Shown here: in pieces, positions 54,534 to 62,772 of the stretch
Numbering within the stretch: position 1 is the stretch's first letter
Layout: each line of letters opens with the position of its first letter
Assembly (NCBI RefSeq): GCF_018636735.1
Contig: NZ_CP045200.1
Span: 2,510,001 to 2,574,000 of the forward strand
From: Erythrobacter sp. 3-20A1M
GTDB lineage: Bacteria; Pseudomonadota; Alphaproteobacteria; Sphingomonadales; Sphingomonadaceae
Direction of reading: 5' to 3'
DNA: 64,000 nucleotides
The notes under the pieces: model-generated
Seen by the model: the letters and a program-made list of their open reading frames with translations, nothing else
What the model was told of the DNA's origin: nothing
The model's database searches: none
Program-made: the position numbers and the translations under genes

Positions 54534-54608
54534 ATGAGCCCACCTCTCTCCATAGGCCCCGGGCTTTGGGACTTGGCCAAGAGCAAGCCGATACAATCAA
54601 TGGATATT

Positions 54609-54622
54609 TTGATCTGGATCAT
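54609..54622. promoter_or_regulatory. FNR/Anr-like box upstream of copA
   Basis: TTGAT-CTGG-ATCAT, one mismatch from the FNR consensus TTGAT-N4-ATCAA, 77 bases before the copA start. Oxygen-responsive control of this cluster would fit the metal and redox genes, but a single site by eye can arise by chance. Confidence 0.35.
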
Positions 54623-54698
54623 GGGCGAGGGCAATCAAAGGGTGTTTGCCAACTCACGAATCAGAAAACGCACGACCGACAGCCAGCAGAGATAATAG

Positions 54699-56450
54699 AT
54701 GACATCAATTGATCGACGAAAGTTTTTGGCCGCAGGCAGCGCTTCGCTCGGTGCCTTGGGTATCGTGGGCGCCATTCCGGCTTGGGCGCGCGGAGCGATT
54801 GGGGGAACTCTTGCCCGTCGCGGGAGCGATGTCCTGTCGGGAGACTATCTAAGCCTGACGGTGGCCGACGCCGTTTTCGAGACGGGGACTCGTCATGGTC
54901 CCGCTGTCACGGTCAATGGAACGATCCCGGGACCGTTGTTACGTCTGAGAGAGGGACAGAATCTCGTCGTCGATTTGCTCAACAACAGCTCGGAAGATAC
55001 CTCGGTCCACTGGCATGGCATGCTGGTTCCATTCCTAATGGACGGTGTTCCGGGCGTATCGATGGCCGGCCTCAAGCCCGGCGACCGCTTCCGCTACGAA
55101 TTCCCGGTCCGGCAGGCAGGGACCTACTGGTGGCACGCGCACACGTTGCAGGAGCCAATGGGACATTACGGCCCCATCATCATCGATCCGGCCGAGCCTG
55201 AACCTTTCGCCTATGATCGTGACTATGTCCTCATGCTCTCGGACTGGTCGCCGATGAACCCGCATACGATCATGAAAAAGCTCAAGGTGGCCGACGCCTA
55301 TTTCAACTACAACAAAACCACTGCAACCGACAATTATCCGCTGAGCGGTGCGACGCGCAGGATGTGGGCGCGCATGCGAATGATGCCGACCGACATCTCC
55401 GATGTGACCGGGTCGACCTACAGCTTCCTCGTCAACGGATATGGTCCCGAGGACGGGCTGGAATTTGCCTATCGCCCGGGTGAACGAATCCGCCTCAGAA
55501 TCATCAACGGCGCCGCGATGACCTATTTTAATGTGCGGATTCCCGGATTGCCGATGACAGTTGTCGCCGCAGACGGGCAGAATGTCCGCCCCTTCGAGGT
55601 GGACGAGTTCCAGATTGGCAACGCGGAAACATACGATGTCATCATCGAGCCGAGAGATGGCGATGCCTTTGCTTTTATCGCAGAAGCAATGGATCGCACC
55701 GGGATGGGGCTGGCCATGTTCGCGGCCCGACCGGGCGCGCGCGCTTCCGTCCCTGAACTCCGCGCGCCGCCGCTGCTGACAATGGCCGATATGGGCATGA
55801 GCGACATGGAACCTGGCTCGATGGACCATGAAGGCGTCGGAGGCGCGCAGTCTGCGCCAATGGGTGCGATGGCGATGGACGGAATGAGCATGCGCGACAC
55901 ATCGAAGTTGCCACCGGACGTAAAGGTCGGTCCGGGGCTCGACATGGTGGCGATGAATCCGGTCGACCGCATGGGCTATCCCGGTACCGGGCTCGACAAG
56001 GTCTCCCACCGCGTGCTGACGTACAAGGACCTGGTGGCGGCCAAACCGAACAGGGATCAGCGCCGGCCCTCGCGCTCGGTCGAGATTCATCTGACCGGTA
56101 ACATGGAGCGCTACATGTGGTCGTTTGACGGGAAGAAGTTTTCTGCCGTCACCGATGACCCCATTCGCTTCGCGTTCAACGAACGCGTCCGTGTGCGTCT
56201 GGTGAACGATACGATGATGGCGCATCCCATCCATCTGCACGGCCACTTCTTCGAACTGGTGAATGGCCACGACGGTTTTCAGCCCCTCAAGCATACGCTT
56301 ACGGTCCAGCCAGGAAGCAGTGCAACTTTTGATCTGACTGCCGATGAGCCTGGCGACTGGGCATTCCACTGCCACCTGATCTACCACATGCACAACGGCA
56401 TGTTTCAGGTCGTCACCGTCCGCCCTCTGAACGGGGAGGTTGGGCAATGA
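54699..56450 (+). CDS. copA: Copper resistance multicopper oxidase CopA
   Basis: Periplasmic oxidase that detoxifies Cu(I) and binds copper. The 583-residue protein has a Tat signal (DRRKFLAAGSASL) and all four copper-site motifs: HWHGML, WWHAHT, HPIHLHGHFFEL and HCHLIYHMHNGM, the last with the type 1 Cys. A Met-rich segment (residues about 360-400: MADMGMSDMEPGSMDHEG...) lies in the insert typical of the PcoA/CopA family and probably binds extra copper. It overlaps copB by four bases. Confidence 0.95.
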   Translation: MTSIDRRKFLAAGSASLGALGIVGAIPAWARGAIGGTLARRGSDVLSGDYLSLTVADAVFETGTRHGPAVTVNGTIPGPLLRLREGQNLVVDLLNNSSEDTSVHWHGMLVPFLMDGVPGVSMAGLKPGDRFRYEFPVRQAGTYWWHAHTLQEPMGHYGPIIIDPAEPEPFAYDRDYVLMLSDWSPMNPHTIMKKLKVADAYFNYNKTTATDNYPLSGATRRMWARMRMMPTDISDVTGSTYSFLVNGYGPEDGLEFAYRPGERIRLRIINGAAMTYFNVRIPGLPMTVVAADGQNVRPFEVDEFQIGNAETYDVIIEPRDGDAFAFIAEAMDRTGMGLAMFAARPGARASVPELRAPPLLTMADMGMSDMEPGSMDHEGVGGAQSAPMGAMAMDGMSMRDTSKLPPDVKVGPGLDMVAMNPVDRMGYPGTGLDKVSHRVLTYKDLVAAKPNRDQRRPSRSVEIHLTGNMERYMWSFDGKKFSAVTDDPIRFAFNERVRVRLVNDTMMAHPIHLHGHFFELVNGHDGFQPLKHTLTVQPGSSATFDLTADEPGDWAFHCHLIYHMHNGMFQVVTVRPLNGEVGQ

Positions 56451-57517
56451 GGACTGGAGCGTTCATTCTTCTGCTGGCTTCGGCAGCTCCTGCATACGCA
56501 CAAGACCATGAGGCGCACCAACGCCACGAAGTGCAAGCAGATGCACCAGATAAGGCGCCGCCGCATTCGGCGCATCCCGAACAGGGAAGTGAAGTTCAGG
56601 CAGCCACAGCGCTGCCGCCGATGGATCACGGGTCGATGGATCATCAGCAGGAGGGCGAGCCGGGGGGAATGGATTCGGGCGCCGTCAGCCACGATCCCGC
56701 GAGCGCCATGGAGATGGACCAGGGCGCCATGGATCACTCTGCCCATGGCGCGATGGATAAAGTTGCGGGAATCCCGGAAGCTCCGCCGCCGCCGGAGGCG
56801 TTTTCTGGCCCTGCCTATGCGGCCGACGCCTTCGTCGGCTCCCAAACCATGGCAGCTTCGCGCGCAGCCGTGGCGCGCGTGGTCAGCGGCCTGCCCGTCT
56901 TCTGGTTCATCGCTGACCGGACGGAATATCGCGCCCGCCAGGGCAAAGATGGATATTTGTGGGATGTTCAAGGCTATTACGGCGGCGATATCGACAAGTT
57001 CTGGTTCAAGAGCGAAGGTGAAGGCGTCTTCGGCGAGAAGCCGGAATCGGCTGAAGTGCAGGCGCTCTGGAGCCACGCAATTGGCCCCTGGTGGGATCTG
57101 CAAGCGGGTGTACGACAAGATCTTGCCGGTCCCGACCGGACGCACGCAGTCGTTGGCATCCAAGGCCTTGCGCCTTACCTTTTCGAAGTCGATGCGGCCG
57201 CCTTCGTTTCCAACAAAGGTGATGTCACCGCGCGTATCGAGGGCGAGCTTGACCAGCGTCTCACCCAGCGGCTGATCCTGCAGCCGCGCGCCGAGATAGG
57301 CCTCGCAGCGCAGGACATTCCAGAGCTCGGGATAGGCGCCGGCGTCGACCGGATCGAAGCCGGCTTGCGCTTGCGATACGAGTTCGTGCGAGAATTTGCG
57401 CCTTATATCGGGATCGATCAGGAGTGGCGGCTTGGCCAAAGCGCCGATTATGCCAGGGCTGCCGGAGAGGATCCGAGCGTCACCAGTTTCGTCGTTGGCG
57501 TGCGTCTATGGTTCTGA
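56447..57517 (+). CDS. copB: Copper resistance outer-membrane protein CopB
   Basis: The 356-residue protein has a signal peptide and a long Met/His-rich N-terminal region (residues about 20-105, with repeats like MDHGSMDHQQ and AMEMDQGAMDHSAHGAMD). A beta-barrel of about 230 residues follows, ending VTSFVVGVRLWF, the usual aromatic C-terminus of outer-membrane proteins. In copAB operons CopB is an outer-membrane copper-handling partner of CopA. Translation is coupled to copA. Confidence 0.94.
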   Translation: MRTGAFILLLASAAPAYAQDHEAHQRHEVQADAPDKAPPHSAHPEQGSEVQAATALPPMDHGSMDHQQEGEPGGMDSGAVSHDPASAMEMDQGAMDHSAHGAMDKVAGIPEAPPPPEAFSGPAYAADAFVGSQTMAASRAAVARVVSGLPVFWFIADRTEYRARQGKDGYLWDVQGYYGGDIDKFWFKSEGEGVFGEKPESAEVQALWSHAIGPWWDLQAGVRQDLAGPDRTHAVVGIQGLAPYLFEVDAAAFVSNKGDVTARIEGELDQRLTQRLILQPRAEIGLAAQDIPELGIGAGVDRIEAGLRLRYEFVREFAPYIGIDQEWRLGQSADYARAAGEDPSVTSFVVGVRLWF

Positions 57518-57692
57518 CACGCAAGCCTCTGCTGGGAAGCGAATATTCTCGAGTATGAGCCGGATCGTCAATTGCAGTGGCGGTCTCGGCCAGTTCTTCG
57601 GCCGAGCAAAGCTGATAAGGCGATCGGAACAAATTTTGTACTGAGCGTGGAGATTTTCCACCCGTTCGCAAACAGAATGAAAGGCGCACATT

Positions 57693-58907
57693 ATGGCCGG
57701 GCCCTCCTCTGCCGCATCGTTGCGAACTCTCGATGACATCTGCTTTGGCGGCAAGACCGCGATCGTCAGGGTCGATCTCAATGTGCCTGTGGAGGGAGGG
57801 GTCGTGTCCGATGCCACCCGGATCGAGCGCATTATCCCTACGCTTCGCGAACTGATCGCGAAGGGCGCGAAAGTTGTCCTCCTTTCGCACCTGGGGCGTC
57901 CGAAGGGAAAGGTGGTTGCCGATATGAGTCTCGAGCCGGTCGCGGGCGCGCTGGAGGAAGCGATGGGCATGCCGGTTGGTTTCGTCGCGACGAACTGGCG
58001 CGACGGCCAAGCGAAAGAGGCTGTCAAAGCCGCGGCACCGGGCGACGTGCTGCTTATGGAGAACACGCGGTTTCATCCGGGTGAGGAGACCAACGATCCG
58101 GAGCTGGCTGCGCAGTTCGCGAACCTCGGCGACATATACGTCAATGACGCATTTTCCGCAGCGCATCGTACCCATGCATCGACGGAGGGCATCGCGCACG
58201 TGCTGCCGGCGGTGGCAGGGCGCGCTCTGCAGGCTGAGCTCGAGTCCCTGAGCTTGATTCTCGAGAACCCGGATCGTCCGGTGCTCGCGTTTGTCGGCGG
58301 AGCAAAGGTTTCCACCAAGCTCGATCTCCTCGTCAATTTGGTCGCTAAGGTACAGGGCCTCGGGATTGGGGGTGCGATGGCCAACACTTTTCTGGCTGCC
58401 CAGGACCGGCCGATAGGCAGATCGATGGCCGAACGCGAAATGCTGGACAATGCCCGTGAGGTTATCCACCGTGCCAACGAAGCCGGTTGCGCGATTTTCC
58501 TGCCGATCGACGTGGTCGTAGCCACCGAGTTGAGCGCCGGTGCCGTCTCGCGTACGATTTCGGTTGAGCGGGTCCGCGCAGACGACATGATCCTCGACGT
58601 CGGTCCCGCGACAGTAGCGCTTCTTGAGAAGGCGCTGAAGCACATGCGGACCGTCGTCTGGAATGGTCCGCTTGGAGCGTTCGAGGTTCCGCCTTTCGAC
58701 CAGGGAACGGTAGCTCTCGCCCGGGCGATCGCCGATCTGGCGGATGCCGGGCAACTTCGGGCAGTCGCGGGCGGGGGTGACACGTCCGCGGCGCTCAATC
58801 ATGCCGGCGTTGCCGACCGGTTCAGTTACGTGTCGAGCGCAGGTGGAGCGTTCCTCGAATGGCTAGAGGGCAAGGCTTTGCCCGGCATCGTGGCGCTGCG
58901 ACGATGA
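57693..58907 (+). CDS. pgk: Phosphoglycerate kinase
   Basis: The 404-residue glycolytic enzyme transfers the acyl phosphate of 1,3-bisphosphoglycerate to ADP. Motifs present: TAIVRVDLNVPVEGG, VLLSHLGRPKGK, VNDAFSAAHRTHAST, FVGGAKVSTKLDLL, VWNGPLGAFEVPPF and GGGDTSAALNHAG. It looks complete and functional. Its place between copB and a DUF305 gene, away from gap and fba, suggests an extra copy carried by an accessory cluster rather than the main glycolytic gene; that needs the rest of the genome. Confidence 0.95.
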   Translation: MAGPSSAASLRTLDDICFGGKTAIVRVDLNVPVEGGVVSDATRIERIIPTLRELIAKGAKVVLLSHLGRPKGKVVADMSLEPVAGALEEAMGMPVGFVATNWRDGQAKEAVKAAAPGDVLLMENTRFHPGEETNDPELAAQFANLGDIYVNDAFSAAHRTHASTEGIAHVLPAVAGRALQAELESLSLILENPDRPVLAFVGGAKVSTKLDLLVNLVAKVQGLGIGGAMANTFLAAQDRPIGRSMAEREMLDNAREVIHRANEAGCAIFLPIDVVVATELSAGAVSRTISVERVRADDMILDVGPATVALLEKALKHMRTVVWNGPLGAFEVPPFDQGTVALARAIADLADAGQLRAVAGGGDTSAALNHAGVADRFSYVSSAGGAFLEWLEGKALPGIVALRR

Positions 58908-58960
58908 AGGTGAGATCAAAATGTGCACACAACCGTCTAGGACTTCGTTCCGTCGCACCT

Positions 58961-59581
58961 CTAGGATTCCGTTCCCTCCCGCGCACGCTCGAGAACCTTC
59001 ATCTCCTTAGCCTGCTCGTTCCTGAGCATCCGGACCGCACTGGCCGTGTCACTGGGAACGCCAGGTTGCTTCAGTAAGATATTGGACATTTCTATCGCGC
59101 CGCGATGATGTTCGATCATCTTCCTCAACCAGACCCTGGACACATCGGGACCGAAAACGCCAGTGGTTGCATCGTGCATTTTTTGTATCGGCCGTAGGAA
59201 GACCAGCGCGCTCTCGACATCAATAGGCCCGTCGCGCAGCAGCTTCTCAAGCTCGCGGACTGCGCGTTCCTGCGCTCGCACCGTGTGTATTGCCAGCGCC
59301 CGGATTTCAGGAGGTGGATCTTCCTGAAGAAGCACCCGCGACAGTGCCGCTCCGCCCTCGTGGTGCGCAATCATCATTCTTACCCAATTGTCGCCCGAGC
59401 TCGTTCCGATGGCGGCTTTCATGCTGTCGTACATGGCGGTTTCGGCCGGGAAGAATGGCCCCAGATCATGTGAAATGACCTCGGAGGGATCGCCGCCGAT
59501 CTGGGCCCCCGTGCGGTCACAAGCGGCCGTTATCAACAAGCAAATTGCCGTAATCTGCCGTGCGTACAGTCGTTTCTTCAT
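58961..59581 (-). CDS. Tandem DUF305 secreted/lipoprotein
   Basis: The 206-residue protein begins with a hydrophobic leader ending in LITAACDR, a lipobox-like signal. Two DUF305 repeats follow, each with the hallmark histidines: MIAHHEGGAALSRVL (about residue 72) and MIEHHRGAIEMSNIL (about 155), plus a terminal KEMKVL. DUF305 proteins are four-helix bundles related to ferritin-like folds and are often found with copper or silver resistance genes. A periplasmic metal-binding role is likely. Confidence 0.85.
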   Translation of the reverse strand: MKKRLYARQITAICLLITAACDRTGAQIGGDPSEVISHDLGPFFPAETAMYDSMKAAIGTSSGDNWVRMMIAHHEGGAALSRVLLQEDPPPEIRALAIHTVRAQERAVRELEKLLRDGPIDVESALVFLRPIQKMHDATTGVFGPDVSRVWLRKMIEHHRGAIEMSNILLKQPGVPSDTASAVRMLRNEQAKEMKVLERAREGTES

Positions 59582-60011
59582 ATCGGCCGATCTGACGATT
59601 TCACTGGCTTATATTCTTATCCCCCCGGTGTTCGTTCGTCACAGGATTTGTGTACCTCCAGAAAACTCGGGGCATCAGAATAGATGATATTTTTGGGCTG
59701 GCGCGCGGAAAGTTGGCTCCCGGTTTCATCGGGGGTTTTGTCGATGGGAGACAATCGCGTCCTGCCATCTCTGCCGGCAGTCAAATGACGCGTTCACGAT
59801 GTCTGGACCGGGGGGCGGTAGATCGGGATCAACAGCGCGCTTCTGAAGCTCTCTCCGGACAGGAGGCCTCGAAGCGACCATTTCCATGATGAGCTTTCAT
59901 GTCGGCTCCCAAGCTCTTCAGTGCGATGGCCCGATAGCTCTTGGCATTGCCGTGGGACGGGGGCAAGACATGCCGACTTTTCATGTAGATGGCCACATCG
60001 GGAGGGGATCC
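59582..60011. other. Intergenic region between DUF305 and sensor kinase genes
   Basis: 430 bases. The kinase frame is open through the second part, but the peptide there shows no domain, and the best ribosome binding site is at its end (GGAGGGG, 60001-60007). No RNA gene or clear hairpin was recognised. Confidence 0.5.
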
Positions 60012-61412
60012 ATGGTCGGCCGAAACCATCCTGCATCAGCAGCTTCAGGATCGGATATTCTTGCGCTGATTGGCGATGGTGTCGTCAGCACAGACGAAAG
60101 CGGACACATCCTGCTTTTCAACCGCGCAGCTGAAGAGATTTTCGGCTACGATGCCGACGAGATATTTGGTAAAGCGATCGAGATCCTTCTTCCCAGCCGT
60201 TTCCATGCCAGACATGTCAGCGACGTCCAAGCGTTCGCGGCTGGTTCCGAGGCAACCCGGCGTATCATGGGGCATCGCAGGGAGGTTCTCGGCCGACGCA
60301 AGAATGGGGAAGAGTTCCCCGTGGAAGCCACGTTATCCCGGCATGTGCTCGATGGGAGGATTACCCTCACGGTCGTGATCCGAGACGTGTCGGAGAGCAG
60401 GCGTTTTGAGCAGGAACTCGAGGCTCACAACCGTAAGCTTGCAGCGAGCGAAAGCCGCCTGCGCCTCGCGCTGGAGGGGGGGCGCATGGGCACATGGGAA
60501 TGGAACCTGCAGAACAACGAACTCGTCGGAGACGGCGCCATGCGTCACCTATGGGGTCTGAGCGAACAGGGACCGCTAAATGTCGATGACGCTTTTGCAA
60601 AAGTTCACCCGGACGATCTGCCAGAGCTGCGTCGAGTTCTCGATAGAGCAATTGCGAAGGATGGCGAATTCGCCCGTGAATTCCGGGTTCTCGACCGGGA
60701 AGAGTCGTCCCGCTGGGTAGCCGGGCAGGGAGCGGTTTTGTGGGGGCGGGCCGGAGAAGCCGAGACTATGGTAGGCGTCACCTTCGATGTGAGCGAGCGG
60801 CGAGAACTCGAGGAGCAACGCCGCCTGCTCGCCGCCGAGTTGAATCACCGCATGAAGAACATGATGGCGCTGGTCCAGTCCGTGGTGAGTCTGACGTCCC
60901 GTGGTACCAGCTCCGTGGACGCTTACAAGCAAGCGCTGCAGGGGCGGCTTGGCGCGATCGCCAAGAGCCTGAACCTGACGCAGGGTGGCGAGAGCCGCAC
61001 CACTCTGCTTGATCAGATCCTTCGTGAGTTGGAGCCTTTCCGGAACGCGGACGGCACCAATGTCGTGCTCGAGGGTCCACCGATCTCGTTCGACGCGAAG
61101 ATGGGGCTTTCAGTCGGATTGGTGTTGCATGAATTGGCTACCAATGCCGCGAAATACGGCGCCCTGAGCGTCTCGACGGGTGTCGTGGAGGTGAAATGGG
61201 GTATTGAGCAAGGAGATGGAAGCCGTCTTTTGACACTGGAATGGAGAGAGAGCGGCGGTCCGCCCGTATCTCCGCCAACACACCGCGGCTTTGGCAGCAC
61301 CCTGATCGAAACATCGCTCACGCGATCTCTGCGCGGAACAGTTAAATTTGACTATCTCCCCCGCGGCCTGCTCTGCCGCATAATGGTGCCGCTCGACGCC
61401 GCCGAGAATTGA
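60012..61412 (+). CDS. PAS-domain HWE-type sensor histidine kinase
   Basis: The 466-residue protein has two PAS domains (GVVSTDESGHILLFNRAAEEIFGYDADEIFG near the start; LRLALEGGRMGTWEWNLQNNELVGD with a PAC from about residue 150) and a HWE/HisKA_2 kinase core. The phospho-accepting His is in ELNHRMKNMMALVQS. The ATPase region contains HELATNAAKYGALS and a G2 box in HRGFGSTLIE. No membrane segment, so it senses a cytoplasmic signal. No response regulator lies beside it. GGAGGGG before 60012 favours this start. Confidence 0.88.
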   Translation: MVGRNHPASAASGSDILALIGDGVVSTDESGHILLFNRAAEEIFGYDADEIFGKAIEILLPSRFHARHVSDVQAFAAGSEATRRIMGHRREVLGRRKNGEEFPVEATLSRHVLDGRITLTVVIRDVSESRRFEQELEAHNRKLAASESRLRLALEGGRMGTWEWNLQNNELVGDGAMRHLWGLSEQGPLNVDDAFAKVHPDDLPELRRVLDRAIAKDGEFAREFRVLDREESSRWVAGQGAVLWGRAGEAETMVGVTFDVSERRELEEQRRLLAAELNHRMKNMMALVQSVVSLTSRGTSSVDAYKQALQGRLGAIAKSLNLTQGGESRTTLLDQILRELEPFRNADGTNVVLEGPPISFDAKMGLSVGLVLHELATNAAKYGALSVSTGVVEVKWGIEQGDGSRLLTLEWRESGGPPVSPPTHRGFGSTLIETSLTRSLRGTVKFDYLPRGLLCRIMVPLDAAEN

Positions 61413-61585
61413 ATAGCTCCTGCCGCGGCGCCATGGAAACAAACAACAGACGATTATCGCGTCGATGAGCCCCGAGCGCGAAGCATGGCGAGACAGTCTT
61501 TCGAGCTGCGTTTCCGCGACTTCCTACTGGACGCCCGATCGGCCGCCGTGCCGTTTTACCGGCGCGGCGGCTCGTAATCGGGTCG

Positions 61586-61984
61586 CTATTGGTGGGACAT
61601 TTCGCTCTGCTGAGCCGCCATTTGCTCCATCATGTCATGCATCATCGCCATGCGCTCCTGACATGCCTGCATCATGGCGGAATGGTCGCCTTGCATCATG
61701 CTTGCCATGTGTTCCTGCATTTTCTGCTGGTGCTCGGCCATCAGCCGTTGGCGCTCGGCGGGAGCGGTGGCGGCGCGCGCCTTCTGCACAAGTGCACGCA
61801 TTTCCTCCATCTTCTGACGGTGCTCTTGCATCGCTTGAGACCCCATCATCATGCCGGCCTTGTGGTCCGGTTCACCAGCCTGAGCGGTTGTAGCGCCGTG
61901 CTGATGTTCAGCCTGCTGTGCAATGGCGGGCGACGAAGCAAGCGCGGCGGCAAGTGCGGCTGTAAAGAGTGTCCGTTTCATCAT
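61586..61984 (-). CDS. Met/His-rich secreted protein
   Basis: The 132-residue protein has a signal peptide (KRTLFTAALAAALASSPAIAQQ) and a mature helical part unusually rich in Met, His, Gln and Glu, with MMQGDHSAMMQACQERMAMMHDMMEQM. This composition is typical of periplasmic Cu(I)/Ag(I)-binding proteins (compare CopB and the Met-rich part of CopA here). The ATG doublet at 61984/61981 follows GAGGAAATA. It may be a small copper buffer; no named family is claimed. Confidence 0.75.
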   Translation of the reverse strand: MMKRTLFTAALAAALASSPAIAQQAEHQHGATTAQAGEPDHKAGMMMGSQAMQEHRQKMEEMRALVQKARAATAPAERQRLMAEHQQKMQEHMASMMQGDHSAMMQACQERMAMMHDMMEQMAAQQSEMSHQ

Positions 61985-62024
61985 TATTTCCTCTTCGTTC
62001 CAGGGGGTCGATCGTGGATCTTCT

Positions 62025-62474
62025 TTACATAGGCATTCTCCTTGGAACATTTCTCAGGGGGTAAACAGGCCTATCGAGCCATTGTGAGAGCGCCGCTATC
62101 ACCGCTTTCAATTTATCCCTCACACCCGTAGCGACCTCTGCTAGCGCCTCGTTTTCGACCGCCCGCATCGAGCCGACCGGATCGACCGCAGCGACCTCGA
62201 ACGCCTTGGCACCAACCGGCTGGATAATGACATTGCAGGGCAGCATGGTTCCGATCTTGTCCTCGGCCTGCAGTGCCTTGTGCGCCAGGCTTGGATTGCA
62301 TGCGCCAAGGATACGGTAAGGCCGGAAGTCCGCGCCGATCTTTTCCTTTTACGTTGCTTGCAGGTCGATCTCAGTGAGAATACCGAACCCTTGTTCTTGC
62401 AGCGCCGCCTTCACGCGCTCGTGCGCGGCTTCGATGTCTCCTGCTTCGATGGTCTTGGCAAAATAATAGCTCAC
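62025..62474 (-). pseudogene. DUF302 gene with in-frame nonsense codon
   Basis: A GTG start at 62474 with AGGAG upstream begins VSYYFAKTIEAGD. The frame follows the DUF302 pattern (ALQEQGFGILTEIDLQAT) until TAA at 62349-62351. The same frame then continues with KEKIGADFRPYRILGACNP, GTMLPCNVIIQ and FEVAAVDPVGSM, the rest of a normal DUF302 protein. Only one codon is wrong (a Leu TTA in relatives would become TAA by one base change). DUF302 proteins are small alpha/beta proteins often near copper or redox genes. Probably inactivated recently, or a sequencing error. Confidence 0.8.
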
Positions 62475-62772
62475 GTCCGTTTCTCCTGCGTTGTTATGGT
62501 CGGCCTGGTTGCCGAATAGTGCCGGATCATGCCGATGGAGATGGTCATGCACGTGCGGCCCACAGAGCTATGCGTCATCCGATCCGACGACGCGGCGCCG
62601 GCAACAGGCGGCGGTTCGGCCAGGTCGGCCAATCGGGGCGGCAAGGTCCGGGTAAGAGGGCAACTTGCTGAGAGGTTTGCCGGAGCGAACTCCAAACTGC
62701 TACGAGCTCGGCACCATGCTTGCTGGGGGCGCCCAGTTCGAAATCGTAGGTCATTCCGGTTGATCATCACGC
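62475..62772. other. Intergenic region upstream of the DUF302 gene
   Basis: About 300 bases between the GH65 stop and the DUF302 start. Open frames here have no recognisable domain or ribosome binding site. I see nothing certain in it beyond the DUF302 leader. Confidence 0.45.

Noticed and set aside
56405-57439. Long frame antisense to copB
   Set aside because: It mirrors the repetitive Met/His codons of copB; no independent coding evidence.
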